A stretch of 43,028 nucleotides of DNA. It comes from Desulfobacterales bacterium (GTDB lineage: Bacteria; Desulfobacterota; Desulfobacteria; Desulfobacterales; SURF-7). Shown here in pieces: positions 33,165 to 42,080 of the stretch (positions are counted from its first letter, which is position 1; each line of letters starts with the position of its first letter). Location: the NCBI GenBank assembly GCA_018693105.1, contig JABHLN010000021.1:1-43028 (forward strand), given 5' to 3'. The notes beneath the pieces were generated by a model. That model saw nothing but the letters and a program-made list of their open reading frames with translations. It was not told the DNA's origin and made no database searches. The translations under genes were made by a program, and so were the position numbers.

Positions 33165-34966
33165 TATGCCTCCAGATTCTGTTCAATTAATTCTACCTTG
33201 GTAATATGAATACAATCCATAGGGCAAACCTCATAACATTTACCACACCTTATGCATCTTTTATTGTCAATGGCTATTGCGGCAATCTTCTGCCAGTCAC
33301 TGGTTTCGATATAATCTCCAAGGGTCCCGTCTTTATTCAGTTCAACTTCATTTATCATTTTAATACAATCCCTTGGTGCAACATCAATGCATGCTGAGCA
33401 GTAAATACAACTGGATGTGTCGATTTCATATTTATAGTAACAAAGGTAGCATCTTTTTGCTTCTTTATGTGCGGCCTCTTTATCATATCCAAGTTCAACC
33501 TCATTAGATTCATTTTGCATCCGATCACGCAAACTCAAAGTAGGCATTTTAACCTGAGGTATAAAATCATAACTACGTTTGCGATCAGTTGTATCAGAAG
33601 GTTCAAACCTCACAACCTTCTTTTTACGTTTACCCTTGACGAATAATTCATCAATTTCCTGCGCTACCTCCCTGCCCCTTGCTATTGCAGAAATAACATT
33701 TGTTGCACCTGTGACACAATCTCCTGCAGCATACAGGCCTTTAATATTTGTTTTATAAGTTCCCTGCTTCGTATTTATTCTCTGTCCATCGAGTTTTATA
33801 CCCGACCCTGCAAAACCGGCATCAGGGTGCTGACCGATAGCTATAATTACTGTGTCAGCATCAACTGCAAATCCTGAATTCTCTATGGGAACAGAAATTC
33901 TGCCTTTCCCGCTTTTATCTGTTTCAAGACGGGTGCGCTCAAAGACAATCTCCTTTACACTGCCACTTTTCCCTTCAATTCTTACAGGTTGAACAAGGCT
34001 GTATATTCTTATTTTTTCATTCTTTGCCTGAGCCATCTCATGTTCGTCAATACGCATAAACTCTTCTGTTTTGCGTAAATTAACAGAAACTGTTTGAGCA
34101 CCCAGGCGTATGGCCAGTCTGGCACAATCTATAGCGGTATACCCCCCCCCGATAACAACAACTTTATTTCCTATATTAGGGCTTGACCCGGAGTTTATAT
34201 TTTTCACAAAATCAAATCCGCTGAATACACCATCGAGCTCTTCACCGGGAATATTCATGTTAAAAGCCGAAGGGCAACCGGTCGTTGCAATTACAGCGTT
34301 ATATTGTTTTAGCAATTCCTTCAGTTTTATATCGATACCTATTTCAACGCCCTGCTTTATATCAATGCCGAGCCTGACTATATTATCTATCTCCTGTTCA
34401 ACAATAGTTCTGGGGAGACGAAACTCAGGAATGCCGTACATTAACATACCGCCAGGATTTTCCATTGCTTCATATATTGTAACCTTATGGCCATGAGTTG
34501 CAAGCTCATGAGCAGCACTCAGCCCGGCAGGTCCTGCTCCGATTACAGCAACGGTTTTCCCGGTAGATGCATATAGATTTTCTTTATTCCTGTGCCAAGG
34601 GGATTTTAAATCAGCCCCTGCACGTTTCAACCAGCATATATTAACAGGCTTTCCAAGGTCACCTTCCCCGTGCCTGCATTTCTCCTCACAAGGTCTGCTG
34701 CATATTCTCCCGAGAACACCAGGGAAGATATTATACATCCTGTTCAACTCAAAAGACCTGCCGAACCTGTTCTCAGAAATACAACGTATATAACCCGGGA
34801 TGTTTGTATTGGCAGGGCATGCTTTCTGGCAGGGAATGTTTTCAGATACATACTTTATATCTCGTGGATTATCAGAAAACCTTACTTCTTTTATTATTTT
34901 TCCAGCGCGAATATTCCCTGAAAAATCTTCGGTTTCTTTTTCAAAATAAAGCTTTTCTTCCTTCAA
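33164..34966 (-). CDS. GltD/NfnB-like NAD(P)H oxidoreductase with C-terminal ferredoxin domain
   Basis: The 600 residues comprise an N-terminal Fe-S domain (Cys46, 50, 89, 93, 97, 111; CSRPCEEKCRHG), an FAD fold (GAGPAG at 143-148, NPGGMLMYGIPEFRLP), an NAD(P)H fold (VVIGGGYTAIDCARLA), and a C-terminal dicluster ferredoxin module (CIYCSACIDVAPRDC, CIRCGKCYEVCPMDC). This is the glutamate synthase small-subunit superfamily, but no large subunit is present; a flavoprotein of similar kind (KorC) accompanies KorAB in Thauera aromatica. It is the first gene of the four-gene operon and probably exchanges electrons between ferredoxin and NAD(P). Confidence 0.9.
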   Translation of the reverse strand: MKEEKLYFEKETEDFSGNIRAGKIIKEVRFSDNPRDIKYVSENIPCQKACPANTNIPGYIRCISENRFGRSFELNRMYNIFPGVLGRICSRPCEEKCRHGEGDLGKPVNICWLKRAGADLKSPWHRNKENLYASTGKTVAVIGAGPAGLSAAHELATHGHKVTIYEAMENPGGMLMYGIPEFRLPRTIVEQEIDNIVRLGIDIKQGVEIGIDIKLKELLKQYNAVIATTGCPSAFNMNIPGEELDGVFSGFDFVKNINSGSSPNIGNKVVVIGGGYTAIDCARLAIRLGAQTVSVNLRKTEEFMRIDEHEMAQAKNEKIRIYSLVQPVRIEGKSGSVKEIVFERTRLETDKSGKGRISVPIENSGFAVDADTVIIAIGQHPDAGFAGSGIKLDGQRINTKQGTYKTNIKGLYAAGDCVTGATNVISAIARGREVAQEIDELFVKGKRKKKVVRFEPSDTTDRKRSYDFIPQVKMPTLSLRDRMQNESNEVELGYDKEAAHKEAKRCYLCYYKYEIDTSSCIYCSACIDVAPRDCIKMINEVELNKDGTLGDYIETSDWQKIAAIAIDNKRCIRCGKCYEVCPMDCIHITKVELIEQNLEA

Positions 34967-34998
34967 AGCACACCTCTGTTCTGAATTTCATAGGTTAT

Positions 34999-35082
34999 TG
35001 ATGGCGTCGTAAATCCCGCTAATCAGGTATGTTATATTCTAGAGTAGATAATACCATTAATTAGATTTTTACGAGTTCATCA
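34999..35082. repeat. Complete 84-bp family 1 repeat
   Basis: It opens TGATGGCGTCGTAAATC and closes GATTTTTACGAGTTCATCA, so both terminal inverted repeats are present around a short core. It lies between the kor operon and citrate synthase, in an otherwise empty 269-bp gap. Confidence 0.8.
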
Positions 35083-35235
35083 GTTAGTGGTATATATTTT
35101 ATACTTAAACTCAAAATTTGAGTTAAGTTGTTTAATATGATGGGGGTAATTGATATTTAAAAAATCAGAACCATTTTTTTACCGGCAATAATGGTATTGC
35201 CATGATAAGAAATTAAAAAACTTTATAAACAGTAT

Positions 35236-36426
35236 TTAATCAGTTACGGTTCGTTCTCCTATTTCCTCAAAGACACATTCATCCTTGCCGCAATATTCAC
35301 CAATATACTCGGATTCAGGTCTGTACAGTACAGGTTTTGGTGCTGCTCCGGCAAACTGCTCTTCAAGAACGTGAGCGACCCATCCGGCCATTCTCGAAAC
35401 AGCAAAGACCGGTGTAAATAGATCGACAGGGATTCCCATATAATAATAAAGTGAGGCACTGTAAAAATCCACGTTTACAAAAATATCAATTCCCTTCTTC
35501 AGCTTGAAGGCCTCTTTTGCTTTCTTTTCCAGTTCTTTTGACAAGTCATACCACCTGGTATCACCGGTCCTTTCACCCATTATTTTTGACATTGGCGCAA
35601 GTATAAGTGCTCTGGGGTCATCCACCTGGTAAACTGCATGACCTAATCCCATGATCACACCACCAGAATCAAGAGTATTATTGATATAATCATCGATAGC
35701 ATCAGCACTGCCGATTTTAAGCAACATCAGCATTACTCTCGTATTTGCTCCACCATGAAGTGCACCTGAAAGTGATCCCACACCGGCGGATACTGCTGCA
35801 AATATATGTGCTTTTGTAGAAGCCACCTGTCTTGCAGAAAATGTGGAGGCATTAAATGAATGTTCTGCATGAAGGGTAAGTGCCGTATCAAAGAATGATG
35901 TCAGTTCCTCGTCGGGCTTTTCTCCGCTATACATATAAATAAAGTTTGCGGCATGACCAATCTCCGGGTCAGGATTAACAGGTTCTCTTCCGTTTCTTAT
36001 CCTGTCCCATGTAGCAACTATAGTTGCGGTCTTTGAAATAAGGCTTATCCCCTTTTCAATTACAGATTCATGTGAGTTGTCATTAATGTCAGGGTCGTAG
36101 TCAGCTAACATTGAAATAGTTGACATCAAAACGTCCATAGGAAGAGCATCTTTCGGCCTGTTTTTCATGCTTTCAATAACCTGGGGAGGCAGTTTTCTAT
36201 TTTCTGCAAGTTTAGCTGTAAAATCTTTTAACTCGGATTTAACAGGTAACCTTTCATATAAAAGAAGAAACGAGACCTCTTCAAAGCTTACCTTACCTGC
36301 AAGATCTTTTGCCTGAAAACCTCTGTATATAAGTTTCCCTTCTGCACCATTTACGTCGCTGATTTTTGTTGTAGCAACCGTAAAACCCCTTAAGCCTGTA
36401 TTTAATAACGGTATACACTCACTCAT
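35236..36426 (-). CDS. gltA: Citrate synthase
   Basis: The enzyme joins acetyl-CoA and oxaloacetate to citrate in the cytoplasm. The 396-residue form is the short type shared by archaeal and methylcitrate synthases. The catalytic triad is visible as His224 (SGALHGGANTR), His263 (GLGHAVYQVDDPR) and Asp320 (VNVDFYSASLYYYMG). Methylcitrate synthase activity is possible, but no prpB or prpD is present, whereas the neighbouring 2-oxoacid oxidoreductase operon on the same strand fits an oxidative TCA role. AGGAT precedes the ATG. Confidence 0.92.
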   Translation of the reverse strand: MSECIPLLNTGLRGFTVATTKISDVNGAEGKLIYRGFQAKDLAGKVSFEEVSFLLLYERLPVKSELKDFTAKLAENRKLPPQVIESMKNRPKDALPMDVLMSTISMLADYDPDINDNSHESVIEKGISLISKTATIVATWDRIRNGREPVNPDPEIGHAANFIYMYSGEKPDEELTSFFDTALTLHAEHSFNASTFSARQVASTKAHIFAAVSAGVGSLSGALHGGANTRVMLMLLKIGSADAIDDYINNTLDSGGVIMGLGHAVYQVDDPRALILAPMSKIMGERTGDTRWYDLSKELEKKAKEAFKLKKGIDIFVNVDFYSASLYYYMGIPVDLFTPVFAVSRMAGWVAHVLEEQFAGAAPKPVLYRPESEYIGEYCGKDECVFEEIGERTVTD

Positions 36427-36694
36427 ATTTTATCCTATAATTTTCTTTTTTTGTTAATAAATGATTTTATACACTTTTCATGTTCTTTCAAGAACCTGAT
36501 TTGCCTCAATGAATTGTTACTGGTAATTAAGCAAAGCCTTTAACTTCCTGAATCCAACCACATAGAAAATGACAGCATACACTGACGGTAAAATCTGTTT
36601 AATAATTATAGGCCCTATAAATTATATAAATTTGGAGATTATTTAAATAGTAACTATTTTATTTTTATAGCAACACTTTGATTATCTAAGAATA

Positions 36695-36892
36695 CTAAAT
36701 ATCAACCCACATGTCAGCTTCATTGCCGCAGTTTGTGCATGTTCCAGTTGCTTTTACGTTTTTTAAATTTTCCGTAGCTGATGCTTTGTTTTCCGTATTA
36801 TCATCAACCTCTTCCATAAAACAAACCAGTTCCATCTCAGCTTCATTGCCGCAATTCTCACATTGACAAACCTTTTTAAACTTTTTTTCCAT
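36695..36892 (-). CDS. Small protein with two zinc-ribbon-like knuckles
   Basis: The 65 residues carry two near-repeats, QCENCGNEAEM near residue 10 and TCTNCGNEADM near residue 55, each with C-x2-C-x2-x(GNEA) signature, joined by an acidic linker (FMEEVDDNTENK). The four main cysteines could form one zinc ribbon or each pair a half site. I do not recognise a family. AAGGAGA precedes the ATG at 36892; the frame extends eight codons more without support. It stands alone between citrate synthase and the thioredoxin operon. Confidence 0.7.
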   Translation of the reverse strand: MEKKFKKVCQCENCGNEAEMELVCFMEEVDDNTENKASATENLKNVKATGTCTNCGNEADMWVDI

Positions 36893-37044
36893 GACAGTCT
36901 CCTTTCTTAAATACAAGTCCGCTTTTACATGCTTCCATATCCCGAAGTTATCTTTACTTTTCAGGTTTCATCAATAATTTCTTTTCAAATAGTAGACTTA
37001 ATCAGTTTATCACATATTGTCATTATATAAACTAAGTACTTTAT

Positions 37045-37380
37045 TCAAAAACCGGGCATCTTCTCTAATGGCCGCCTTTCTTCAACATACTCATGTGATA
37101 TTTCACCTTTATTCCATTCTATTGATACATAAAGGCTGCAATAACAGCTGCCAAACTCCTTTACATCAGGTTCTCTGTATTCACACGGACAGATAATATC
37201 CCTGTCATCTTTCTGTTCACCTGAAGCAAGCCGACATGGGCATACCATATATCCATAACGTTCTTTATTGGTAATCAATGCCTCAAGAAGTTCATTTACT
37301 TTTTCACTGTCTTTATTAAAAAAATATCCTTTACTTTCCTGGAAATTCTTTAATTTTTCATAGAGAGCATCCGTATCCAT
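37045..37380 (-). CDS. ftrB: Ferredoxin:thioredoxin reductase catalytic subunit
   Basis: A 4Fe-4S enzyme that reduces thioredoxin disulfides with electrons from ferredoxin. The 111 residues contain the complete signature Cys47-Pro-Cys49, Cys64-Pro-Cys66 and Cys79-Tyr-Cys81; four of these bind the cluster and two form the active disulfide. As in many anaerobes, no variable (alpha) subunit is present. It overlaps the glutaredoxin stop by one base (TAATG), so the genes are coupled, and trxC lies just upstream, providing the substrate. Confidence 0.94.
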   Translation of the reverse strand: MDTDALYEKLKNFQESKGYFFNKDSEKVNELLEALITNKERYGYMVCPCRLASGEQKDDRDIICPCEYREPDVKEFGSCYCSLYVSIEWNKGEISHEYVEERRPLEKMPGF

Positions 37381-37634
37381 TAAATCTTCAATGCCTCCCT
37401 TATTTGATCTTCCCTATATCCTACAATAACTTTATCACCTATAACGATAGTTGGAAAAGAACATCTTGGGTTTAATTCTTTTATGTCTTTCATGATTAAC
37501 CCCTTCTCCTCCTTATCTAATAGATCAACATCGATAAAATCATATTGTACTGAACATTCATCAAATAATTTTTTACTGGACTTACAATGGCTACAAGTAC
37601 TGAGAGAGAATATCTTAACATCTTTTTCCGTCAT
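37380..37634 (-). CDS. Glutaredoxin-like protein
   Basis: An 84-residue thioredoxin-fold protein with active site Cys14-Ser-His-Cys17 (STCSHCKSSK), cis-proline in FPTIVIGDKVIVGY and the usual C-terminal helix. GGTGG precedes the ATG five bases upstream. Between trxC (15 bp gap) and ftrB (1-base overlap), it is likely reduced by the ferredoxin:thioredoxin reductase rather than by glutathione, which such anaerobes usually lack. Confidence 0.9.
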   Translation of the reverse strand: MTEKDVKIFSLSTCSHCKSSKKLFDECSVQYDFIDVDLLDKEEKGLIMKDIKELNPRCSFPTIVIGDKVIVGYREDQIREALKI

Positions 37635-37649
37635 CTTTCCACCTTTTTT

Positions 37650-38099
37650 TTATATTAACGATTTGATTTGTTTTGTAATCTCTGTTTTTGGAAGTGCTCC
37701 TACCAGAGTATTTTCAAGTTTGCCATCTTTAAAAAAGAGAAGCGTCGGTATACTCATCACCCTGTATTGAGAAGCAGTTAATGGATTTTCATCAACATTC
37801 AGCTTAGTAATTTTAATACTACCTTTAAATTCATAAGCCAGTTCATCAAGAACCGGAGCAATCGACTTACATGGTCCACACCAGGGAGCCCAGCAGTCAA
37901 CAAGAACAGCCCCGGAATATCCTAAAACCTCTTCACCAAAATCCCTGTCAGATACGACAACCGGTCTTCCGTAAATATTTTTTGTATCAAGCAAGGTTTT
38001 GCAATGGCCGCATATCGGTTTTTCTTCAAGGCGCTTATCAGGCACCCTGTTTTTTTTACCACACTCAAAGCATTTTATTATAATATTTTTGTCACTCAT
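37650..38099 (-). CDS. trxC: Thioredoxin 2 with N-terminal zinc ribbon
   Basis: The 149 residues begin with a zinc-finger pair (Cys10, Cys13, Cys30, Cys33; CFECGK, CGHC) and continue with a thioredoxin domain bearing WCGPC (Cys74, Cys77) and the cis-proline in SIPTLLFF. This is the TrxC layout, commonly linked with oxidative stress. It is the first gene of the trxC-grx-ftrB operon. No clear ribosome site is visible before the ATG. Confidence 0.94.
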   Translation of the reverse strand: MSDKNIIIKCFECGKKNRVPDKRLEEKPICGHCKTLLDTKNIYGRPVVVSDRDFGEEVLGYSGAVLVDCWAPWCGPCKSIAPVLDELAYEFKGSIKITKLNVDENPLTASQYRVMSIPTLLFFKDGKLENTLVGALPKTEITKQIKSLI

Positions 38100-38815
38100 A
38101 GTGTTTTTTAGACCAGTATTTTTTATATTATAAATAGTATCTTCATTTAAATATTAAAAATATATCCAAAAAACATGCCATTAAAATGTAAGATTGAAGT
38201 TCTGTGAAATTAACCTTATAAATCAATATGATATAAATGCCGCATAAGAAAGCCATAATACAATAAAGATTATATATGGCACAAAAATGTATCATAAACC
38301 TATCTAAAAATAAAACATCATCGAAACTTAATGCAATATTAAAATAATGATAACACTTAAACGTGGATATGACAGGACTGTATAGCAACATATTCTGGTC
38401 AGATGCCCGAAATATTAAACAAGTTTCACACCTGGTTGGCAGTTAAGCCTCGTATATTTAAGATGTTTAATTGGTAATGGATATATTTTAAACAAATCAT
38501 TTTAAAATGCAATGAAAATAATATGTTATTTTAAAATCATGAGTACTATTAGCCATTTATTTTCTTTTTATAACTTGATCAGATATCGTTGGACAACTTG
38601 GCACTGACATAAAGCTAATTTCAGTATTATTGCCAGAAAAAACCGTATTTCCAAGCAAATGAAACAAATTTGTATTATGAAACATGATACTGTCTTAAAT
38701 CCACAATATCCGGACAATAGAGTTAAATCTATTCATACGAATTCAACATTATTATTGCTGATCCAGGCCTGATGACCTTTTTATCAATTTAATTTCTTTT
38801 CAAAACCACCAATAT
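38100..38815. other. AT-rich intergenic region
   Basis: About 715 bp with no supportable gene. An 82-codon minus-strand frame at 38143-38391 has unusual Tyr/Ile/Phe-rich content and no ribosome site, and is taken as chance. The trxC promoter should be at the left end. Confidence 0.5.
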
Positions 38816-39051
38816 TCATGAACTCGTAAAAAGTATAACCGATGGCTAATCCCGCCTTGGTGGGGCATATACAAGGCATACATGAGTATGTCGAACATCT
38901 GGTCAATCGCTAAAAAAGTTAACAGGATGGCAAAGGAAAAAGCTCAAGATCAAGGCGTCGCAAATCCTGAGGAGTGAGGTGTACTTGTCGTACGTCGCAG
39001 TGACGAGAGATGCAGCGCAACGCAGATATTGGACTTTTTACGAAGCCATCA
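38816..39051. repeat. Longest family 1 MITE-like element (236 bp)
   Basis: It opens TCATGAACTCGTAAAAAGT and closes ACTTTTTACGAAGCCATCA, giving terminal inverted repeats of about 17 bp. The interior holds GAGTATGTCGAACATCTGG, shared with the 17569 copy, and a segment shared with positions 1-55. It contains no gene and seems to be the parent form of the shorter copies in this window. Confidence 0.85.
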
Positions 39052-39149
39052 ACATTTATGGCATATAATTTGCTCATAATATCTAATAAGTTAAAACTTA
39101 ATTACATATATTCAGTATATAAAGATTACAATGCAGGAGGTAAAAAAGC

Positions 39150-39506
39150 ATGATGCATCTTGAAGAAATAAAAAAAAACAGAGCATTGTTAAATGAAATT
39201 GATTGGGACATGACCCCGGAAGAAGCTGTAAGACTTTATCTTGAATGGGGAAACAACTGGGTAAGGGGTAATTATGTAATTCGATCAAAAAATGATTTCT
39301 CCCATTATTTCGTAGTCAATACATGGGAGGAGGCCCCAAAAATATTCCTTGTAAAAAGAAACTCAGAAAATGCTGAAGAGCTTGCGGAAATTGATATGCC
39401 TCATGATCTTCAGGAAAGCTTTTTTAAAAAAGCTGGACGACATAAAGGGGTTTATTCGATTGAAGGCCCGGTAAAAGACTGGTTGCAAAGAGAGCTTTGC
39501 GCATGA
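39150..39506 (+). CDS. Small conserved protein of sulfate reducers (DVU0772-like, tentative)
   Basis: The 118 residues are soluble, with WDMTPEEAVRLYLEWGNNWVRG and HYFVVNTWEEAPKIFLVKRNSE as striking stretches. From memory this resembles the small family named after Desulfovibrio DVU0772, whose function I do not know; the match is not verified. A full AGGAGGT precedes the ATG, implying strong translation. It is monocistronic, preceded by the long family 1 element and followed by a 44-bp family 3 repeat. Confidence 0.75.
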   Translation: MMHLEEIKKNRALLNEIDWDMTPEEAVRLYLEWGNNWVRGNYVIRSKNDFSHYFVVNTWEEAPKIFLVKRNSENAEELAEIDMPHDLQESFFKKAGRHKGVYSIEGPVKDWLQRELCA

Positions 39507-39547
39507 TAATAATTTGTCAAAAAACAAAACCTCTTAAACCCCTTAAC

Positions 39548-39591
39548 TAGTGTCCATCAAGTCCAGCCAAAGCGGGATTGGATAGACACTA
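39548..39591. repeat. Family 3 short inverted repeat
   Basis: TAGTGTCCATCAAGTCC and, inverted, TAGTGTCTATCCAATCC bracket a ten-base core. It lies 15 bp before the epimerase start and replaces any usual ribosome site region upstream. Confidence 0.6.
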
Positions 39592-39606
39592 AATAGTAAT
39601 TAACAT

Positions 39607-40980
39607 ATGAATAAAAAAACGCTTATCAAGGCACCTGTTGAAGAAGTATTTAAATGGCACACGCGTGAGGGCGCTCTGCAAAGGCTTAGCCCGCCATGGG
39701 ATCCGATAAAAGTCCTGGAATACCATGGAAGTATTGATAAGGGGTCAGTTGTAGTTCTTGAAATGACTGCAGGGCCTTTCACTTATAAGTGGCAGGCCAT
39801 ACACACTGAATACATTGAAAACAATTTATTTAGAGACATCCAGGTAAAAGGTCCTTTTTCAGAATGGATTCATAGTCACAGGTTTGAGCCTTCAGGTAAT
39901 GAATCCTGCTGGCTTGAAGATTCCGTTGACTACAAACTCCCCTTTCATCCAATATCAAAATTCATATTAGGAAGGTATATTAAAGAAAAGCTTAATAATA
40001 TTTTTTTATACAGACATCGAATAACGTCAGATGATATAGAAACACATAATAAGCATAAAAACCGGAAACCATTAAAAATACTGATTTCCGGCGCAAGTGG
40101 TGTGATAGGCTCGGCAATCATACCTTATTTAACAACTGGCGGTCATATGGTTCGCAGACTTGTGAGGAGACCTCCGGTTACATCAAAAGGAGAGATATTC
40201 TGGAACCCGGCAGAAAATATTATCAGTCCTGAAGCTATGGAAGGTGTTGACTGTGTTATTCATCTTTCAGGTGAAAATATTGCTGAAGGGAGATGGACCG
40301 AAGGAAAAAAGAAATCAATAATTGAAAGCCGCACAAAAAGTACTGCCATTATTGCAGAAGCAATGGCCAACATGAAAACCCCTCCAAAAGTATTTATATC
40401 AGCATCAGCAACAGGTTATTATGGAGACAGGGGAGAAAGTATAGTTACAGAAGATGATGAACCGGGTAGTTATTTTGTTTCAAAAATTTGTCATGAGTGG
40501 GAGAAAGCAGCAGAACCTGCTATAAGTAAAGGAATAAGGACCGCCCTTATAAGAATCGGCACGGTTTTGACACCGGAAGGTGGGGCTCTTCAAAAATTAC
40601 TTCCCACATTCCGGTTTGGACTGGGCGGGAAAATAGCTTCAGGTGAACAATACATGAGCTGGATAAGCATAGATGATGTTATTGGAGCAATACATCATAT
40701 TATTATGGATGATAATATTAAAGGGCCGGTTAATCTTGTGACACCTGAACCTGTTACAAACAGGGAGTTAACAAAAACCCTCGGAAAAGTTTTAGCCCGG
40801 CCATCAGTATTCACAGTCCCGTCTTTTGCCATAAGGTTATTCTTCGGGGAAATGGGCAACGAGCTGCTTCTTTCAAGCGTAAAAGTAAAACCTTCAAAAC
40901 TTCTTGATTCAGGATACAGGTTCAGATTCCCAACACTTGAGGAAGCACTTCTCCACCTGCTTGGAAAGAAAAAACAATGA
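39607..40980 (+). CDS. SRPBCC domain fused to TIGR01777-family epimerase
   Basis: Residues 1-140 form an SRPBCC (START-like) lipid or small-hydrophobe binding domain (LIKAPVEEVFKWHT, FTYKWQAIHTEY). From residue 155 a Rossmann-fold sugar-epimerase-like domain of the TIGR01777/YfcH type follows, with GASGVIG at 162-168, VIHLSGENIAEGRWT and SASATGYYGDRGE. The 457-residue fusion is known in several bacteria; its substrate is unknown. No ribosome site is visible because a family 3 repeat adjoins. It overlaps the next gene by four bases (ATGA). Confidence 0.9.
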   Translation: MNKKTLIKAPVEEVFKWHTREGALQRLSPPWDPIKVLEYHGSIDKGSVVVLEMTAGPFTYKWQAIHTEYIENNLFRDIQVKGPFSEWIHSHRFEPSGNESCWLEDSVDYKLPFHPISKFILGRYIKEKLNNIFLYRHRITSDDIETHNKHKNRKPLKILISGASGVIGSAIIPYLTTGGHMVRRLVRRPPVTSKGEIFWNPAENIISPEAMEGVDCVIHLSGENIAEGRWTEGKKKSIIESRTKSTAIIAEAMANMKTPPKVFISASATGYYGDRGESIVTEDDEPGSYFVSKICHEWEKAAEPAISKGIRTALIRIGTVLTPEGGALQKLLPTFRFGLGGKIASGEQYMSWISIDDVIGAIHHIIMDDNIKGPVNLVTPEPVTNRELTKTLGKVLARPSVFTVPSFAIRLFFGEMGNELLLSSVKVKPSKLLDSGYRFRFPTLEEALLHLLGKKKQ

Positions 40981-42080
40981 GCAAAACAATCAAATTAGTA
41001 TTCATTACCACAATGACACTGGCATTAATATTTGGATTCCTGCATCTTTTCACCGATGGATCAAACTTGAATTTTGAGCGCCTGCATATATTTATGTTTA
41101 ATCTGTGCACAGGGGGTTCAATACTAATTTATTACACTGAAAATAAAGAATCAATTACTACAACCACAATCACATTCCTTATATTTTCAGTAATATATGC
41201 ACTTATGGCCTTTTTCGAATATTATATACCTGCAATGATAATATCCCTGATATTATCCGGTATTGTAGAATCGGTAAGAGTCAGGGCATTCAGTTTTTTC
41301 CCTTCGGGTTTCTTTAATTCAAAAGAACCCGTCAATAAAAAATTCCATCAGGCCGCCCTGCTCTGTCTCTCTATAGGTCTTGTTGTTTCATGCGCAGTAA
41401 TTTTAAATAATAAATACATCCATATTGTTGAACTTAGAAAATTAAAACTTGATACCTTTTTCCTTGGTTTCTCCTTTCCGGTTTCCTTGATTACAATGTC
41501 TGTCATTTTTTCAATGATGAAAGATAATTCAGCACCGGTTATAAAGGGCTTAAAAGAATTTGGTTTCTGGTCAATTAATCTTGGTGTTATAATATTCTTT
41601 TTGTTTATAATTTTTGAAATGTTAGTCCCACAGGTCTTTGTAACCCTGATTCTTTTCTTAACAGTGATAATAATATCTGGTTTATATCAACGCCTTGGTG
41701 ATAGCCTTCAGCAGAAAGCTTTTCTTATATCAGGTTTAGGATTTCTTCTTGTTACTGCAGTTACAGGAATAGTTTATATTCTCTTCGAATTTTTACCTGG
41801 GTACACATCCGAAAACCTTAAATGGCTTCTACGGCTTCATTCTTTTGCGGCCCTGTATGGTTGGAATTTATGCGGACTTGCGGTTATATGCAGGTATAAT
41901 GACTTCCCTATCAAGCTTCATTCCGGTAAGTTAATTATCTTACACTGGTTTGTTGTAATTTTTCTCGCTCCTCTGGGAAATTACTATAAAATATTTGCTA
42001 TACTTGCCGTGGCTGGATATATTGTAGTTCTTTATTTTATCTTTTTCAGCGGCAATGTTAATAAGAAAGTTAAGATCTAA
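40977..42080 (+). CDS. Polytopic membrane protein of unknown function
   Basis: The 367 residues contain about ten hydrophobic segments and end in a basic tail (NVNKKVKI). The segment LHSFAALYGWNLCGLAVICR near residue 290 and WFVVIFLAPLGNY near 325 are the most distinctive, with histidines that could ligate haem, but I do not recognise a family. It is translationally coupled to the epimerase fusion by an ATGA overlap, so the two probably act in one process, perhaps on a membrane lipid or quinone. Its stop overlaps the stop of the converging regulator gene. Confidence 0.75.
   Translation: MSKTIKLVFITTMTLALIFGFLHLFTDGSNLNFERLHIFMFNLCTGGSILIYYTENKESITTTTITFLIFSVIYALMAFFEYYIPAMIISLILSGIVESVRVRAFSFFPSGFFNSKEPVNKKFHQAALLCLSIGLVVSCAVILNNKYIHIVELRKLKLDTFFLGFSFPVSLITMSVIFSMMKDNSAPVIKGLKEFGFWSINLGVIIFFLFIIFEMLVPQVFVTLILFLTVIIISGLYQRLGDSLQQKAFLISGLGFLLVTAVTGIVYILFEFLPGYTSENLKWLLRLHSFAALYGWNLCGLAVICRYNDFPIKLHSGKLIILHWFVVIFLAPLGNYYKIFAILAVAGYIVVLYFIFFSGNVNKKVKI

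Noticed and set aside
33164-34966. Glutamate synthase small subunit
   Set aside because: No large subunit is nearby, and the gene has an extra ferredoxin module and is coupled to Kor genes.
38143-38391. 82-codon minus-strand frame rich in Tyr, Ile and Phe
   Set aside because: The composition is that of translated AT-rich spacer; no ribosome site and no recognisable domain.
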